Shown here one piece after another: positions 25,581 through 35,700 of a stretch of DNA of 64,000 bases; the stretch's first letter is position 1, and every line of letters starts with the position of its first letter. Both the position numbers and the translations under genes were made by a program. The DNA is from Pseudobacter sp. (GTDB lineage Bacteria > Bacteroidota > Bacteroidia > Chitinophagales > Chitinophagaceae), in contig JAFIGX010000003.1 of NCBI GenBank assembly GCA_017849455.1, positions 310,001-374,000 of the forward strand, written 5' to 3'. The notes under the pieces were generated by a model. The model was not told the DNA's origin. It made no database searches and saw only the letters and a program-made list of their open reading frames with translations.

Positions 25581-26357
25581 GTGAAAAATCGAAAATTCAA
25601 TTATATTTGGTTAACCTGTACTTCCGGTGCAGTTATAGCAACGCCAGTCTCCTATAATCTTATTGTTCTCAATCCAGCATCGATGATTGTTCCTTTCCCG
25701 GAGCAGATCGAATGGTGCATCTCTATTTTGTACCCTGATCACTTACTGGTTTCGTCATGTGAAAGAATACTATCCATCCGGTTCCCGAGGTCCCTGGACG
25801 TTAATACCCGTATTTGTATGCAAATAACCGACATTCAATTCGAGCACTTATCCCATGAATTCGACAGGCTGCTCCAGGATTGCAGCGAAGTGTTGATCAG
25901 TAACCAGCTCGTTCACAAAAACAAGGTTTCCAATGTTTTTATCCGTGATATGAAGATCATTGAATCCAACCTGTCTTACGACGGTATCGTTACTTTGTTT
26001 CATATCCCTACCGATCACACGTATTTCTTTGAACATCCCAAAGATCATATTCCTGGTCTCATGATCATCGATGCAGGTAAACAAGCCGGCACCGCCATCT
26101 GTCATAAGATATACAACGTCGATTTCAACAGGGTTTTCATCCTCGATGATATCAATGTAAGGTTCCTGCGACTGGCCAATGCAGGAGCGCCTTTATTCAG
26201 CTATAATCATATTACCCAGAAAAAATATCGAAGGGACCAATTGACCTCCCTGCAGGCAGAAGGTTATTTCTTCCAGGAGTGCAACAGGGTGGCCTATATG
26301 AGATCTTCCTGGAAGATCATCGACACAGAGGTATTCAACCGATTCAAGAATAAGTGA
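25581..26357 (+). CDS. AfsA-like hotdog-domain protein (A-factor/butyrolactone biosynthesis family)
   Basis: Protein of 258 residues with the marks of AfsA proteins: QLVHKNKVSNVFIRDM (about 109-124) corresponds to the LVHR-x-x-V-x-E-V-x-L-x-D block, and FFEHPKDHIPGLMIIDAGKQAG (about 148-169) to the DHPGDHVPGMVLLEAARQA block that holds the hotdog active site. AfsA joins a beta-ketoacyl chain to dihydroxyacetone phosphate in gamma-butyrolactone signalling of Streptomyces. This protein has one clear repeat where AfsA has two. It begins with GTG (25581); no ATG is available before residue 36. Its stop overlaps the next GTG by 4 bp, so it heads a translationally coupled operon. Confidence 0.72.
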   Translation: MKNRKFNYIWLTCTSGAVIATPVSYNLIVLNPASMIVPFPEQIEWCISILYPDHLLVSSCERILSIRFPRSLDVNTRICMQITDIQFEHLSHEFDRLLQDCSEVLISNQLVHKNKVSNVFIRDMKIIESNLSYDGIVTLFHIPTDHTYFFEHPKDHIPGLMIIDAGKQAGTAICHKIYNVDFNRVFILDDINVRFLRLANAGAPLFSYNHITQKKYRRDQLTSLQAEGYFFQECNRVAYMRSSWKIIDTEVFNRFKNK

Positions 26358-27277
26358 TCCGTTGCTCCTATATATATTGCGATGCGGTCTTCCGGCAGGA
26401 AGAGCGTATTTGTCCCCAATGCGGGTCGGGTGCAGGCATGCCTCCGACGCCTGCAGGATCTTTATTGCATTCATTCCCCTCCCCACTGATCGATATGCAC
26501 CAGGTACTGCCCAGGGAACCTGGTATCCTCCACGATCAGCTAACATGGATGGATACCCTTAATATTGAACAAACCCTTTTACAATCCGTCCCCACGGCTG
26601 TAAGCTCGATGCTCAGCAACCAGGACCTCCGGATGGTACGGGAACGGTATGCACGAAAGTTCATCATTTCCCAGTTCATGGACCCGCGCCATCCTTTTGC
26701 CAGGAAGAAGATCAGGCAATACGCCGCGAACGGCGCCAGGGTCATCAAACTCCTGCCCTGCCTGGGCTATTATCCTGATGACAAAAAATTCGACCCATTC
26801 TGGAAGGAGATGGAAAAGAACAAACTGGTGGCCATGGTGCATACCGGTTTCATAACGGCCAGGCATAAGCAGGAAGAGAGGTCCAATCGGACTTACCTGC
26901 ATTCCAAATACGGCAACCCGCTTTATTTCGATATCCTTGCCAGGAAGTTCCCGGAAATGCCGGTGATCCTCTGCCATACCGGCGGTAGCACCTGGTATGA
27001 AGAGGCCTGCCAGATGATCAGCCAGCATGAGCATGTATGGGGCGATCTCAGCGGCCCCGGCAGCTTTGCGCTCCGTCGTATTTTACAACTCAATATCGTA
27101 ACCGACCTGAACAAGCTCTTCTGGGGTAACGATTCCCATCCGAAATATTATTATACCAACCTGAACATCCTTGGCTCCACACTCCTTGCGGCCGGCAAAG
27201 GATTTCTGCAGGAGGCCCTTCTGTACAGCAATGCACATTCTTTCATCCGTCAATACCTGCAAAATGGAATTGCTTAG
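26354..27277 (+). CDS. Amidohydrolase-2-like protein with N-terminal zinc-ribbon-like segment
   Basis: Protein of 307 residues starting with GTG inside the previous stop (GTGA). The first 25 residues hold four Cys (4, 9, 20, 23; the last pair as CPQC), like a small zinc ribbon. The rest matches metal-dependent hydrolases of the amidohydrolase-2/TIM-barrel group: His163 in MVHTGF, His208 in LCHTGGS and Asp260 in WGNDSHP. The first metal motif, normally HxH, reads IDMHQV (His49), so one ligand is absent. Activity may be altered, with one metal rather than two, or a decarboxylase-like use. The substrate is unknown. It overlaps the acyltransferase gene by 14 bp. Confidence 0.75.
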   Translation: MIRCSYIYCDAVFRQEERICPQCGSGAGMPPTPAGSLLHSFPSPLIDMHQVLPREPGILHDQLTWMDTLNIEQTLLQSVPTAVSSMLSNQDLRMVRERYARKFIISQFMDPRHPFARKKIRQYAANGARVIKLLPCLGYYPDDKKFDPFWKEMEKNKLVAMVHTGFITARHKQEERSNRTYLHSKYGNPLYFDILARKFPEMPVILCHTGGSTWYEEACQMISQHEHVWGDLSGPGSFALRRILQLNIVTDLNKLFWGNDSHPKYYYTNLNILGSTLLAAGKGFLQEALLYSNAHSFIRQYLQNGIA

Positions 27278-27815
27278 ATGGATACTCACTCCACTCGTCC
27301 GGCTGTTTCTTCGCATTCGCTACAGGATCACTGTCCTGAATATCGGGGAACTGAAAAATTCCGGCAGGCCTGTGATGATCATTTCCAATCACAATGCCCT
27401 GATCGATTCGGTGATCTATAAATGTGTATTGCCGCTGGACTTCCATATATGCGGCGCCAGGCCCGTGTATTTTTCAACAGCCCGTAAAAGATTCCTGATG
27501 GCCCTCGCCAGGACCATCAGGGTCACAACGGAAGAACAGTTCCTCGAAGATTGCACCAGCCTTCTCCGGAGGAAACAAAATATCCTGGTCTACCCTGAAA
27601 TGAGCAAGAGCGCCCGGATGAAAAGTTTTGTGGATTGGGGGGCGAAGGTGGCCCGCCTCTCGGGCGTGAACGTAATACCTGTCAGGATCACCGGCACGGA
27701 CGAAAAAGATCAGCGTACCATACGGATCAATATCGGCAGGCCCGTCGATTATTCGGCATGCAGCCACGTCGAAGAGATCAACGACCTTTTTTTCAGTGAA
27801 ATAAAATCATTGTGA
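27264..27815 (+). CDS. PlsC-like 1-acylglycerol-phosphate acyltransferase family protein
   Basis: Protein of 183 residues. I start it at ATG 27264 (MELLRWIL); upstream in-frame text only shadows the amidohydrolase gene. The acyltransferase box NHNALIDS gives the catalytic His43 and Asp48 (HX4D). The second box, normally FPEGTRS, reads YPEMSKS (110-116), which changes the glycerol-phosphate pocket, so the acceptor may not be lysophosphatidate. One membrane-associated helix lies at the N-terminus. As part of the AfsA-like operon it could esterify the pathway intermediate with an acyl chain. Confidence 0.8.
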   Translation: MELLRWILTPLVRLFLRIRYRITVLNIGELKNSGRPVMIISNHNALIDSVIYKCVLPLDFHICGARPVYFSTARKRFLMALARTIRVTTEEQFLEDCTSLLRRKQNILVYPEMSKSARMKSFVDWGAKVARLSGVNVIPVRITGTDEKDQRTIRINIGRPVDYSACSHVEEINDLFFSEIKSL

Positions 27816-28789
27816 TCATGATACTGCTTACCGGAGCTACAGGATTTATCGGGCAACATGTATTGACAGAATTGCTGGAACGGTTTCCGGGAAACCCGGT
27901 TTGCGTATTGGTCAATCGCCGGGATGTATGGCCACTATCACAACAACATATCAGGATCGTGACAGGAGGGCTTGAGCAATTGAATGCGCAATCCTTCCGC
28001 ACACCACTTACCTGCATCATTCATCTGGCCTCAAAGAATATCGACAAGGATGGAACAGGGTTCCGGCAAACCAATGTGGAAGGCACCCGGCAGATCATCG
28101 AACTGGCTGAAAAGAATCCCGGCGTGAAGATCATTTACCTCAGCTCAACCGGGGTATACGGGCATCATGCTTTTAACAATGCCGATGAAAGCACTCCCAA
28201 AGATCCCGATACCGCTCTCTCGAAAAGTAAATTTGAAGCGGAAGAATTACTGAGAAGAACAGGATTGCCTGTCTGCATCCTGCGCCACCGGTTCGTGACC
28301 GGGGAAGGCGACCGGTATGTAGTGCCTGGATTCATGAAAGCCATCCGCCGGTTGCCCTTCCTGCCGGATGGTGGGAAAGCTTTCACTTCAATCATCGATG
28401 TACGTGATCTGTCATATTTAATAGGATATCTGAGCCGGACGGAATGGAAAGGATGCGTCGAATACATCGCTACGAATGGTGAGGAGCTAAGCATTGCCTG
28501 CATCTTCGAAATAATATCCCGCACTTTCACATTGACAGGGAGGAAAAAGATCTCCCTGCCCTGGAAACCCGTTTATTCTCTCGTACGATTGCGCGAAAAA
28601 CTGCTACAGATAGATCCTGAACAGGCAAAAGGAAGGGGATTAAATTCTTTACAGGTTGGCTTCCTCGGAAGGAATAATCGCTTCAGCAACCAACGGGTAA
28701 AGGATCTAATCCCCGGATATGTATTCAGGACTTTTGAAGAAAGTGTCAGGGGTGCAAAAGATTATTATAGCCAATTCCTGCTCCCGTAA
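27812..28789 (+). CDS. NAD(P)-dependent epimerase/dehydratase-like protein without the usual catalytic Tyr
   Basis: Extended SDR protein of 325 residues with the Rossmann motif GATGFIG (8-14). The SSTGVYG block (111-117) is in place, but the active-site YxxxK motif reads LSKSK (Leu136, Lys140), so the proton-donating Tyr is missing. It may therefore be a reductase with a different catalytic residue, or a binding protein. GTG 27812 overlaps the acyltransferase stop as GTGA; an ATG two codons later (27818) is the alternative start. In A-factor synthesis a reductase follows AfsA, so a reductive step on the operon product is possible. Confidence 0.8.
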   Translation: MIMILLTGATGFIGQHVLTELLERFPGNPVCVLVNRRDVWPLSQQHIRIVTGGLEQLNAQSFRTPLTCIIHLASKNIDKDGTGFRQTNVEGTRQIIELAEKNPGVKIIYLSSTGVYGHHAFNNADESTPKDPDTALSKSKFEAEELLRRTGLPVCILRHRFVTGEGDRYVVPGFMKAIRRLPFLPDGGKAFTSIIDVRDLSYLIGYLSRTEWKGCVEYIATNGEELSIACIFEIISRTFTLTGRKKISLPWKPVYSLVRLREKLLQIDPEQAKGRGLNSLQVGFLGRNNRFSNQRVKDLIPGYVFRTFEESVRGAKDYYSQFLLP

Positions 28790-28821
28790 TACTTTGTCTT
28801 CACCAAGTGCCGGCCAATACG

Positions 28822-31344
28822 CTATCCTTTTTTCTCAGCAGCAAATTTTGCAGCGATCTTTGTATCGAGTTCCTGTAAATGCAGTTTCGACATCTTATCG
28901 AGTGATGGGTTCACCATTCCCTTTTTACATAGGGACTGTACCTGTCGCAATGCGTCTCTTAGCAGCAATGGCAGGTCTGATTTATCGAAATTATATCCCC
29001 AGGGCGCCATCTGGGAAGTAATATCCCCTTCGCTCACGGGTGTGAAGACCTGTATCATCAATCTCGCCACGTAGATCTTCTGCAGGTTACGGCGATAGGC
29101 ATCTATATTCTTCCCGGCATAGATCTCCGTAAAGATATTTTTGTTCAGATCATCGAGCATTTCCTGCATACCATACACTTTCTGGCGATTGCCGAATGTT
29201 TGCTCCACCCATAAGATCCGGCTCATGCGGATACGACCAAGAAGGTTGTTCAGCATTTCGGTCTGTGCCGTCCCCACTTCAGTGATAAAATTGAAGGTGA
29301 ATTTATCGAACACATCCGTATAGTTCAGCCACACCGGCGTTTCAAATAAATGACGGTTGAGGAATTTCATCGCTTCTTTCTGGCTGGCATAAGGAGCCGG
29401 CTGATAAACCGGACCAGGCTCTGCAGCCACTTTCATTGTTTTCTCCACACTGCCTATATTGTTCAGCACATGGCCCAGGTAGATGCCATACTGCTGGAAG
29501 ACCGCTTTCACAAAATCGAGTGGCCTTTCAAATCCTTCATACGGCACCGTCGCCCATTTCATGATCGTAGGCATGATCCTTTTCAGGTTCCTGATACCGT
29601 ATTCACCGGCTTTCATGGCATCATCGCCCACGGCCTCTGACTGGCATCGTGCATCCATGAAATCCGTCTCGCCGCCAAACCAGAGACGATGGTTTTTGGC
29701 GAGACTGTCGGTCACCATTCTTACCAGTGCCTTCTGTTCTTCCTTTTCTGAACTGAATTCCGGTCGCCATTGGTATCCCCACTGAATGGCCCATTTGTCG
29801 TAATCATTGATACGGGGAAATAATCCTGCTTGGCCGATATGGTCTTCAGGTTGGGCCACGTAATTGAACCGTGCATAGTCCATGATGCTCGGTGTATGGC
29901 CATGCGCCTCCACCCAGGCTTTATCGCGCAATTTTTCTACAGGCACCGTGGAGCTGGAACCGAAGTTGTGTCTTAACCCCAATGTATGACCGATCTCATG
30001 AGAGGCAACAAAGCGGATCAGGTTGCCCATCAGTTCATCACTGAGCTGGGGTTGCAGCGCCCTCGGATCGGTTGCACCGCACTGGGCGAAATACCAGTTG
30101 TGCAATAGCGCCATTACATTATGATACCAGAAGATATGGCTCTCCAGGATCTCACCGCTACGCGGGTCGGAGACGCTGGGCCCCATGGCATTGGCAATGG
30201 CCGATGCCCTGTAAATGATGGCCGAGTGACTGGCATCATCGATGCTCCAGGTGCTGTCGTCCTGCAGTGTCGGGGCTTCGCGGCCGATGATGGCATTCTT
30301 GAAGCCGGCCTGTTCAAACGCTTTCTGCCAGTCGTTCACACCCTGGATGAGATAGGGCACCCATTTCTTCGGAGTGACGGGATCGATGTAGAACACGATC
30401 GGTTTGGCCGGCTCCACCAGCTCACCCCGTTTATATTTTTCCATATCTTCCGGTTTCGGTTCGAGCTTCCATCTTTTTACATAGATCTTGTTGGCCACTC
30501 CCTGCGGATTCTCATCGAAATCTCGATGTCCCACTACGAAATAACCTACCCGTTCATCTTCCAGCCGGGGCTGCATGGGCTTTTCCGGCAACAGCACCAG
30601 TGAAGAGTTCAGTTCAACGGTATAGCTGGAAGCTGTTGGGTTCAGACCGGCGGAATACGTTTTCACTGCCCGCACTTCAATGTTGGCGGCATAAGGACGA
30701 ACATATTCGACATAACTGCGGTCATTCATTTGTGCGCCCATGCCGGCCCTATCCTTGAATATTTTTTTCTGAAAATAAAGCACTTCATTGTCGCTGTTCA
30801 GAAAATCGGTAGCATCCACCACCACAGCCGATGAATCCGGTTTATAGGAAGCGATGGGGAATGCCTGAACGATAGCCATGACATTATTTTTCTGTACACT
30901 GGCGAACATCGGTTTTGTGCTGTCGGCGGAATATTCCATGTAAAAGACCCTTCGCAGGAATAATTTTTTTCCCGGGCCCATTTCAAATCGGAAGACCGTT
31001 TCACCGATCTGGTCACCGGCATATCCATTGAAGCCATTGCGCATTTCAGCAGAGGCTTTCGATACGCGGCTTACGATGAGGATATCCCTGCCCAGCACTT
31101 TATTGGGCACTTCAAAATAATATTTGTCGTCTTTCTGGTGCACCGTGAGGAATCCTTGCCGGGTCTTCATATCGGCCGTGATCAGCTCCTTGTATGGTTT
31201 GATCACTGTAACCGGGGACTTACGGGTTGTATCAGCCTTTGCTCTCGCCGTATCGGCGTTGTTTTTCTGGCCATGAACATCGATTGCTATCAGCAGGCTG
31301 CAACTGATGGCAATAGCGATCATCTTACGTTTGTTTGTAAACAT
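28822..31344 (-). CDS. Secreted zinc-dependent metalloprotease (DUF5117/DUF4953 family)
   Basis: Protein of 840 residues with a signal peptide (residues 1-25, cleavage after DVHG or HGQ). The zinc site is the metzincin-like HEIGHTLGLRH (449-459), giving three His ligands and Glu450 as base. The N-terminal third (about 40-330) is the beta-rich region typical of this Bacteroidota family. Length is usual for the family. It lies 52 bp after the SusD gene on the same strand, so it may be the last gene of the FecR/SusC/SusD locus and degrade a protein substrate outside the cell. No Por sorting domain is seen at the C-terminus. Confidence 0.9.
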   Translation of the reverse strand: MFTNKRKMIAIAISCSLLIAIDVHGQKNNADTARAKADTTRKSPVTVIKPYKELITADMKTRQGFLTVHQKDDKYYFEVPNKVLGRDILIVSRVSKASAEMRNGFNGYAGDQIGETVFRFEMGPGKKLFLRRVFYMEYSADSTKPMFASVQKNNVMAIVQAFPIASYKPDSSAVVVDATDFLNSDNEVLYFQKKIFKDRAGMGAQMNDRSYVEYVRPYAANIEVRAVKTYSAGLNPTASSYTVELNSSLVLLPEKPMQPRLEDERVGYFVVGHRDFDENPQGVANKIYVKRWKLEPKPEDMEKYKRGELVEPAKPIVFYIDPVTPKKWVPYLIQGVNDWQKAFEQAGFKNAIIGREAPTLQDDSTWSIDDASHSAIIYRASAIANAMGPSVSDPRSGEILESHIFWYHNVMALLHNWYFAQCGATDPRALQPQLSDELMGNLIRFVASHEIGHTLGLRHNFGSSSTVPVEKLRDKAWVEAHGHTPSIMDYARFNYVAQPEDHIGQAGLFPRINDYDKWAIQWGYQWRPEFSSEKEEQKALVRMVTDSLAKNHRLWFGGETDFMDARCQSEAVGDDAMKAGEYGIRNLKRIMPTIMKWATVPYEGFERPLDFVKAVFQQYGIYLGHVLNNIGSVEKTMKVAAEPGPVYQPAPYASQKEAMKFLNRHLFETPVWLNYTDVFDKFTFNFITEVGTAQTEMLNNLLGRIRMSRILWVEQTFGNRQKVYGMQEMLDDLNKNIFTEIYAGKNIDAYRRNLQKIYVARLMIQVFTPVSEGDITSQMAPWGYNFDKSDLPLLLRDALRQVQSLCKKGMVNPSLDKMSKLHLQELDTKIAAKFAAEKKG

Positions 31345-31396
31345 AATTGGGGATTAATTAACGATAAAAAATTCTTGCTGCTCTTCGCTGTATCGC

Positions 31397-32761
31397 TTAA
31401 CGTGGGTTTTGCTCTATTTCTGGATTGAGTTGAATGTATTTATCGGCGATGGCAAACACATAGCGATTGCTACCGGGGTCGAGGGTAAACGTAGTTCCTT
31501 TGAACGCCCGCGTTACCGTGGTGATGAACCCCTGATCTTTCTGCAGGCGGCGCTGATCGAACCAGCGAAATCCTCTTCCCATCAGCTCCCTCCTTCTTTC
31601 GTCGATCACTAACTTCAATGCATCAGCGCTATTGGTTACCGGGAGGTCTGCATAATCGGCCGGGGTGAACCTCTTTTTCCGCAAGGTGTTCAGCAGATCG
31701 ATGGCCGCTGCCGCATTGTTCCCCCTCGCTTCACATTCCGCTTTGATAAGCATCATCTCGGGAACGCAGGGCCCAACATACATTCCTTCGCTGATGATGC
31801 GTTGTTTCATATAGCCACGGTTGGCATAGTTGGCCGGCGGAATATCTACCCCGTTCTTCGTATAGACCTGGTAACGCAGGTCCTTTGTGCCCAGTAATGT
31901 TACCAGGTCATTGCTGAGTGGTACGGAAACAGGCGTCTGGTCCGTTACTTTCGACAGGATCGTTTCAGGGTCGTTATTTTTGCGGGGAAAATTCGTGGTG
32001 CTCGTGATATAGGCGTTGAGATCGATGAGGCTGCTTTTCAGCTTCAGCGCACTGTCCGCAAAACGCCTGGCATCGGGAAATTCCCGCTTGTTGAGATATA
32101 CACGCGCAAGGATGGCGAAGGCAGCGCCTTTCCCGGCATTGGTCACGAAATCGGGCTGTTCGGGCAGAAAGGGCAATGCTTCCTGCAGGTCTTTCACCAC
32201 CTGGTCATACACGTCCGCTACGGGCTTTCTTTTCAGGCTGGTGAAGAGCTTGTTATCCAACAATACAGGCACACCGGGATCGGTGGCGGCTGTTGAAGGA
32301 TCATATTGCTTTGCATAAATATTCACCAGCGTATAATAAAGGAATGCACGATGCACCTGCGCCTGGGCATAAGCGTTTTTTTGCTGGGTTTCAGTTCCGC
32401 CGATGCTCGACATGACTTCAGTGATGATGGTGTTCAGGGTGAACATGGTCTTGTACATATTCATCCAGTCCCTGTCCTCTTCAGTAAAGCCGTACAGTTT
32501 AGGCGCCCAGGAATAGGCATTCCCGATCACGATGTTCTGGGCATTCTGCCAGCGGATATCATCTGTCCAAACCTCATCGCTGGCCCATACAGGATAATAG
32601 TACGCCTTCTCGATAAGCTGCGATGAATTGTTCAGCAAGGCCACATAGTCTTTGGTGTATTTCAATTCCCGTACATTCTCCGCTGGTATCTCCACGAATT
32701 TGCGGCAGGCGGTAGTACCCAAAACAAGACCGGCCAGGCTGATATATAATAGTTGCTTCAT
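31397..32761 (-). CDS. SusD/RagB family outer-membrane lipoprotein
   Basis: Surface lipoprotein of 454 residues that binds substrate over a SusC barrel. I start it at ATG 32761 (MKQLLYISLAGLVLGTTAC) since this gives a proper lipoprotein signal with Cys20; the longer frame from 32803 overlaps SusC. TPR-like helices appear between about 60 and 300, as in the SusD fold, and the C-terminal block RRRELMGRGFRWFDQRRL is the family hallmark. The gene follows its SusC partner, overlapping or touching it by only 14 bp spacing. Confidence 0.92.
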   Translation of the reverse strand: MKQLLYISLAGLVLGTTACRKFVEIPAENVRELKYTKDYVALLNNSSQLIEKAYYYPVWASDEVWTDDIRWQNAQNIVIGNAYSWAPKLYGFTEEDRDWMNMYKTMFTLNTIITEVMSSIGGTETQQKNAYAQAQVHRAFLYYTLVNIYAKQYDPSTAATDPGVPVLLDNKLFTSLKRKPVADVYDQVVKDLQEALPFLPEQPDFVTNAGKGAAFAILARVYLNKREFPDARRFADSALKLKSSLIDLNAYITSTTNFPRKNNDPETILSKVTDQTPVSVPLSNDLVTLLGTKDLRYQVYTKNGVDIPPANYANRGYMKQRIISEGMYVGPCVPEMMLIKAECEARGNNAAAAIDLLNTLRKKRFTPADYADLPVTNSADALKLVIDERRRELMGRGFRWFDQRRLQKDQGFITTVTRAFKGTTFTLDPGSNRYVFAIADKYIQLNPEIEQNPR

Positions 32762-32774
32762 GATTACGGTAGTG

Positions 32775-35700
32775 TTAGAATGAAAAATTAAGATTGAACA
32801 CATAGTTGACGGATGGCGGCAGGTTGGTGTAGGAACCTGTCATCAGGTACTCCGGGTCTAAACCGTCTTTATTTTTTCTCCAGATAATGCCCAGATTGCT
32901 GGCAGTGGCATTGGCTGTAACCGATTTGAATACTTTGGTCCTGTTCACCAGTTGCTGGGGTAACAAATAGCCGAGTGTTACTTGTTGCAAGCGGATATGG
33001 CTGGCGCTGCGCACATTGATATCCGAGTTCGTGTACCAATCGATGCTGTTGAAATTGACGCCATCTAGGCCGGGCACATTCGTGATGGCCTCATCACCCG
33101 GTTTTTTCCACCTGCTAACCAAGATCTTGTTGGGATTCAATAAGCCAGAGAAGCCGCCGCTGTTGGGATAACCGCTGCTCAGGTCCTGGCGAACGAATTT
33201 ATGTCCCATATAATAGGTGGCCCGCACGCTCAGTGAGAGGTTTTTGTATTGCAGGGTGTTGGTAAACCCGCCGAAATAAGGAGCTGTGGAGCGGCCTACA
33301 TAGACGGCTCTCCGGGGAGCAGAGGAAGGGTTCAGGCTGCTCATCACTTTTCCATCCTGGTCATAGATCTGCGACTGGCCTTTGTTATCCAGTCCGGCCC
33401 AACGGTATAACCAGATATTGTCTACCGGGTAACCAACATAGATCCCATTGCCCACTGCGCTGGTATTGGTCGGGAACCTGTTATCGTTGACCTTATTGGT
33501 ATTGTATGAAATATTGAAGTTGGATGTGAGTCGCCAGTCCTTATTACGTATGATCTGCCCCGTTACATTCACTTCTATTCCATGACCGGTGAGGGTGGCG
33601 GTGTTGAACAGGAGGGATGTCCAGCCATAGGTGGCATTGAAGGGCAGGTTCACCAGGATATCATTCGAGCGCTTACGATATACATCGATGGAGAAGGATA
33701 TCCTGTTGTTCAGGATATCTGCATCCAGTCCGAAGTTGGTGGTGGTGACCGTTTCCCATCCCAGTGATCTGTTCGATGGGCTGCCGATGGTAGTATATGG
33801 AAGCTGGGTATATGCATCACTGAACCCAAGGCCCACAGTGGCATAGGCTTGTCCGCTTGCAGGCGCACCACCGCTCTTTCCGTAAGTAGCTCGCAGCCCC
33901 AGTCTGTTCACCCATCTTACATTTTTCATGAACTCTTCGCCCGAGATATCCCATTTGGCGCCGGCAGACCAGAGCGGGATGGCCCTGTTCCGCCTGTCGA
34001 CCCCGATGATATTGGCATCGTCGAAACGGATGCTTCCGGAGAGAAAATATTTATTCTTCCAGGAATAATCGCCCACGCCATAGTAGGACAGATAACGCCT
34101 CCTTCCTTTGGAGATGATCCCATCGGTGTTCCCGATCGTTCTGTTGAAACCGTAAATGGTTTTATACGGAACATTGGGATCTACTGTTACGGAGGTAGAA
34201 ACATCCTCATCATAACCGTAGCGGGTCTGGGAATTTCCGCTATACTTTGATTCCCTGATCTCGGTACCGCCTACCATCGAAAAGCGATGTGCTCCTTTAA
34301 AAATTTTGTTGATGCTGAACTGGCCACGAAGTCCATAATCCTCCGTTTTGATATTCGCCAGTTTATACACTCCACCTAACGGTATCCCATATACGGGCCG
34401 GCCATTGGTGAAAGTAGTACCGGTATTGATCAGGTCCCTGGAGGCATAGCTGTCCCTGTTCTGTAACTGGTCCTGTTGTGTGTTGCCGCGCTGCAACTGG
34501 CCCGACAATTCAAGTGTAAGCCAGTTGGTAACCACTCCTTTTACGGAAAGCTTCAGGCGCACTGCATTTTTTACTTCGATGGTCTTGTTGTAATTCAGTT
34601 CATCGATGGGGTTGTAGGTCCAGGGCAGGTATCCATTCCTGGCAAAACTGTCCGATACATGTTTTGTAAAAGCCACCCCCCGCTGAATGGGCACTCCATT
34701 TTCATCCACCAGCATATCATAGGGCCGCATGCCCATGCTGCCGATACTAAGGGCGGATACAGCGGCATTGTTCATTTGACCTTTGGAATAGGTATAGTTG
34801 ATATTGGTGCCTACGGTGATCCGTCTGTTCAGGAAATCGTTGGTGGTATTGGAAGTGATGAAATAGCTTTCAGCCAGGTTGCTTTTGTAGACAGGCACAT
34901 TACGTGTATAGTTACCCGATAGAAAGTAGGTGCTGTTCTCACCACCGCCCGACATGGAAAGATTGTATTGCTGTGTAACTGCCCGCTGCAGCAGGAAATC
35001 CCTCAATTGTCCGTAGTTCGACCTGTTCCTGAGAACGCCGAGTGCGGAATCGCGCTGGGCGGCCGTGGCAACGCCCCGCTGGGCGCGGAACATCCAGTCC
35101 TGCGCTTCACTCACCTCTGTCGCACGCCAGCCCAGGGCAGGGTCGGTCAGGAAATTCTTATCGAATAACTCCTGTTCCAGGTCGATGTACTCGCTGCTCG
35201 ACATGGCTTTCATATTGTTGAAATTGGCGGGAGAAGAGATGCTGAGTGTGGTGCCGACATTGATGGAAGTAGGGCCTCTTTTCCCTTTCTTGGTCTCGAT
35301 CACGATCACTCCATTGGCGGCCTGAGCGCCCCAGATGGCAGCCGCAGCCGCATCTTTCAGGAAAGTAATGCTTTCGATATCGTTCGGGTTGAAACTGCTC
35401 AGGATGGCATTCCCGGTACCCAGGGGTGAGAGGAGGTTGGAGGGTGTGCGATTGATCTGACTGTTGGGTATGGTGGTAAGGGACTGGTCGAACGCAGGGA
35501 ATCCGTCGATAACGATCAGGGGCATATTCCCGTCGCGGTTAAAATTGTTGGTGCCCCTGATCTGGATCTTGTTGTTCCGGATATTGAAATAAACGCCGGG
35601 CACTTTTCCTTCCAGGCGTTCCATGAGGTTGGGCGAAGGGGTTTGCTCGATATCCTTTGCGGTGAGCACTGTAAAAGAGCCGGTAGTGCTGGTTTTGGCC

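Noticed and set aside
25581..26357. A complete gamma-butyrolactone quorum system
   Set aside because: No ArpA/TetR-type butyrolactone receptor gene lies nearby, so only the biosynthetic side is suggested.
6607..28789. Aryl polyene, flexirubin or dialkylresorcinol pigment cluster
   Set aside because: No ketosynthase, acyl carrier protein or aromatic ammonia-lyase gene is present.
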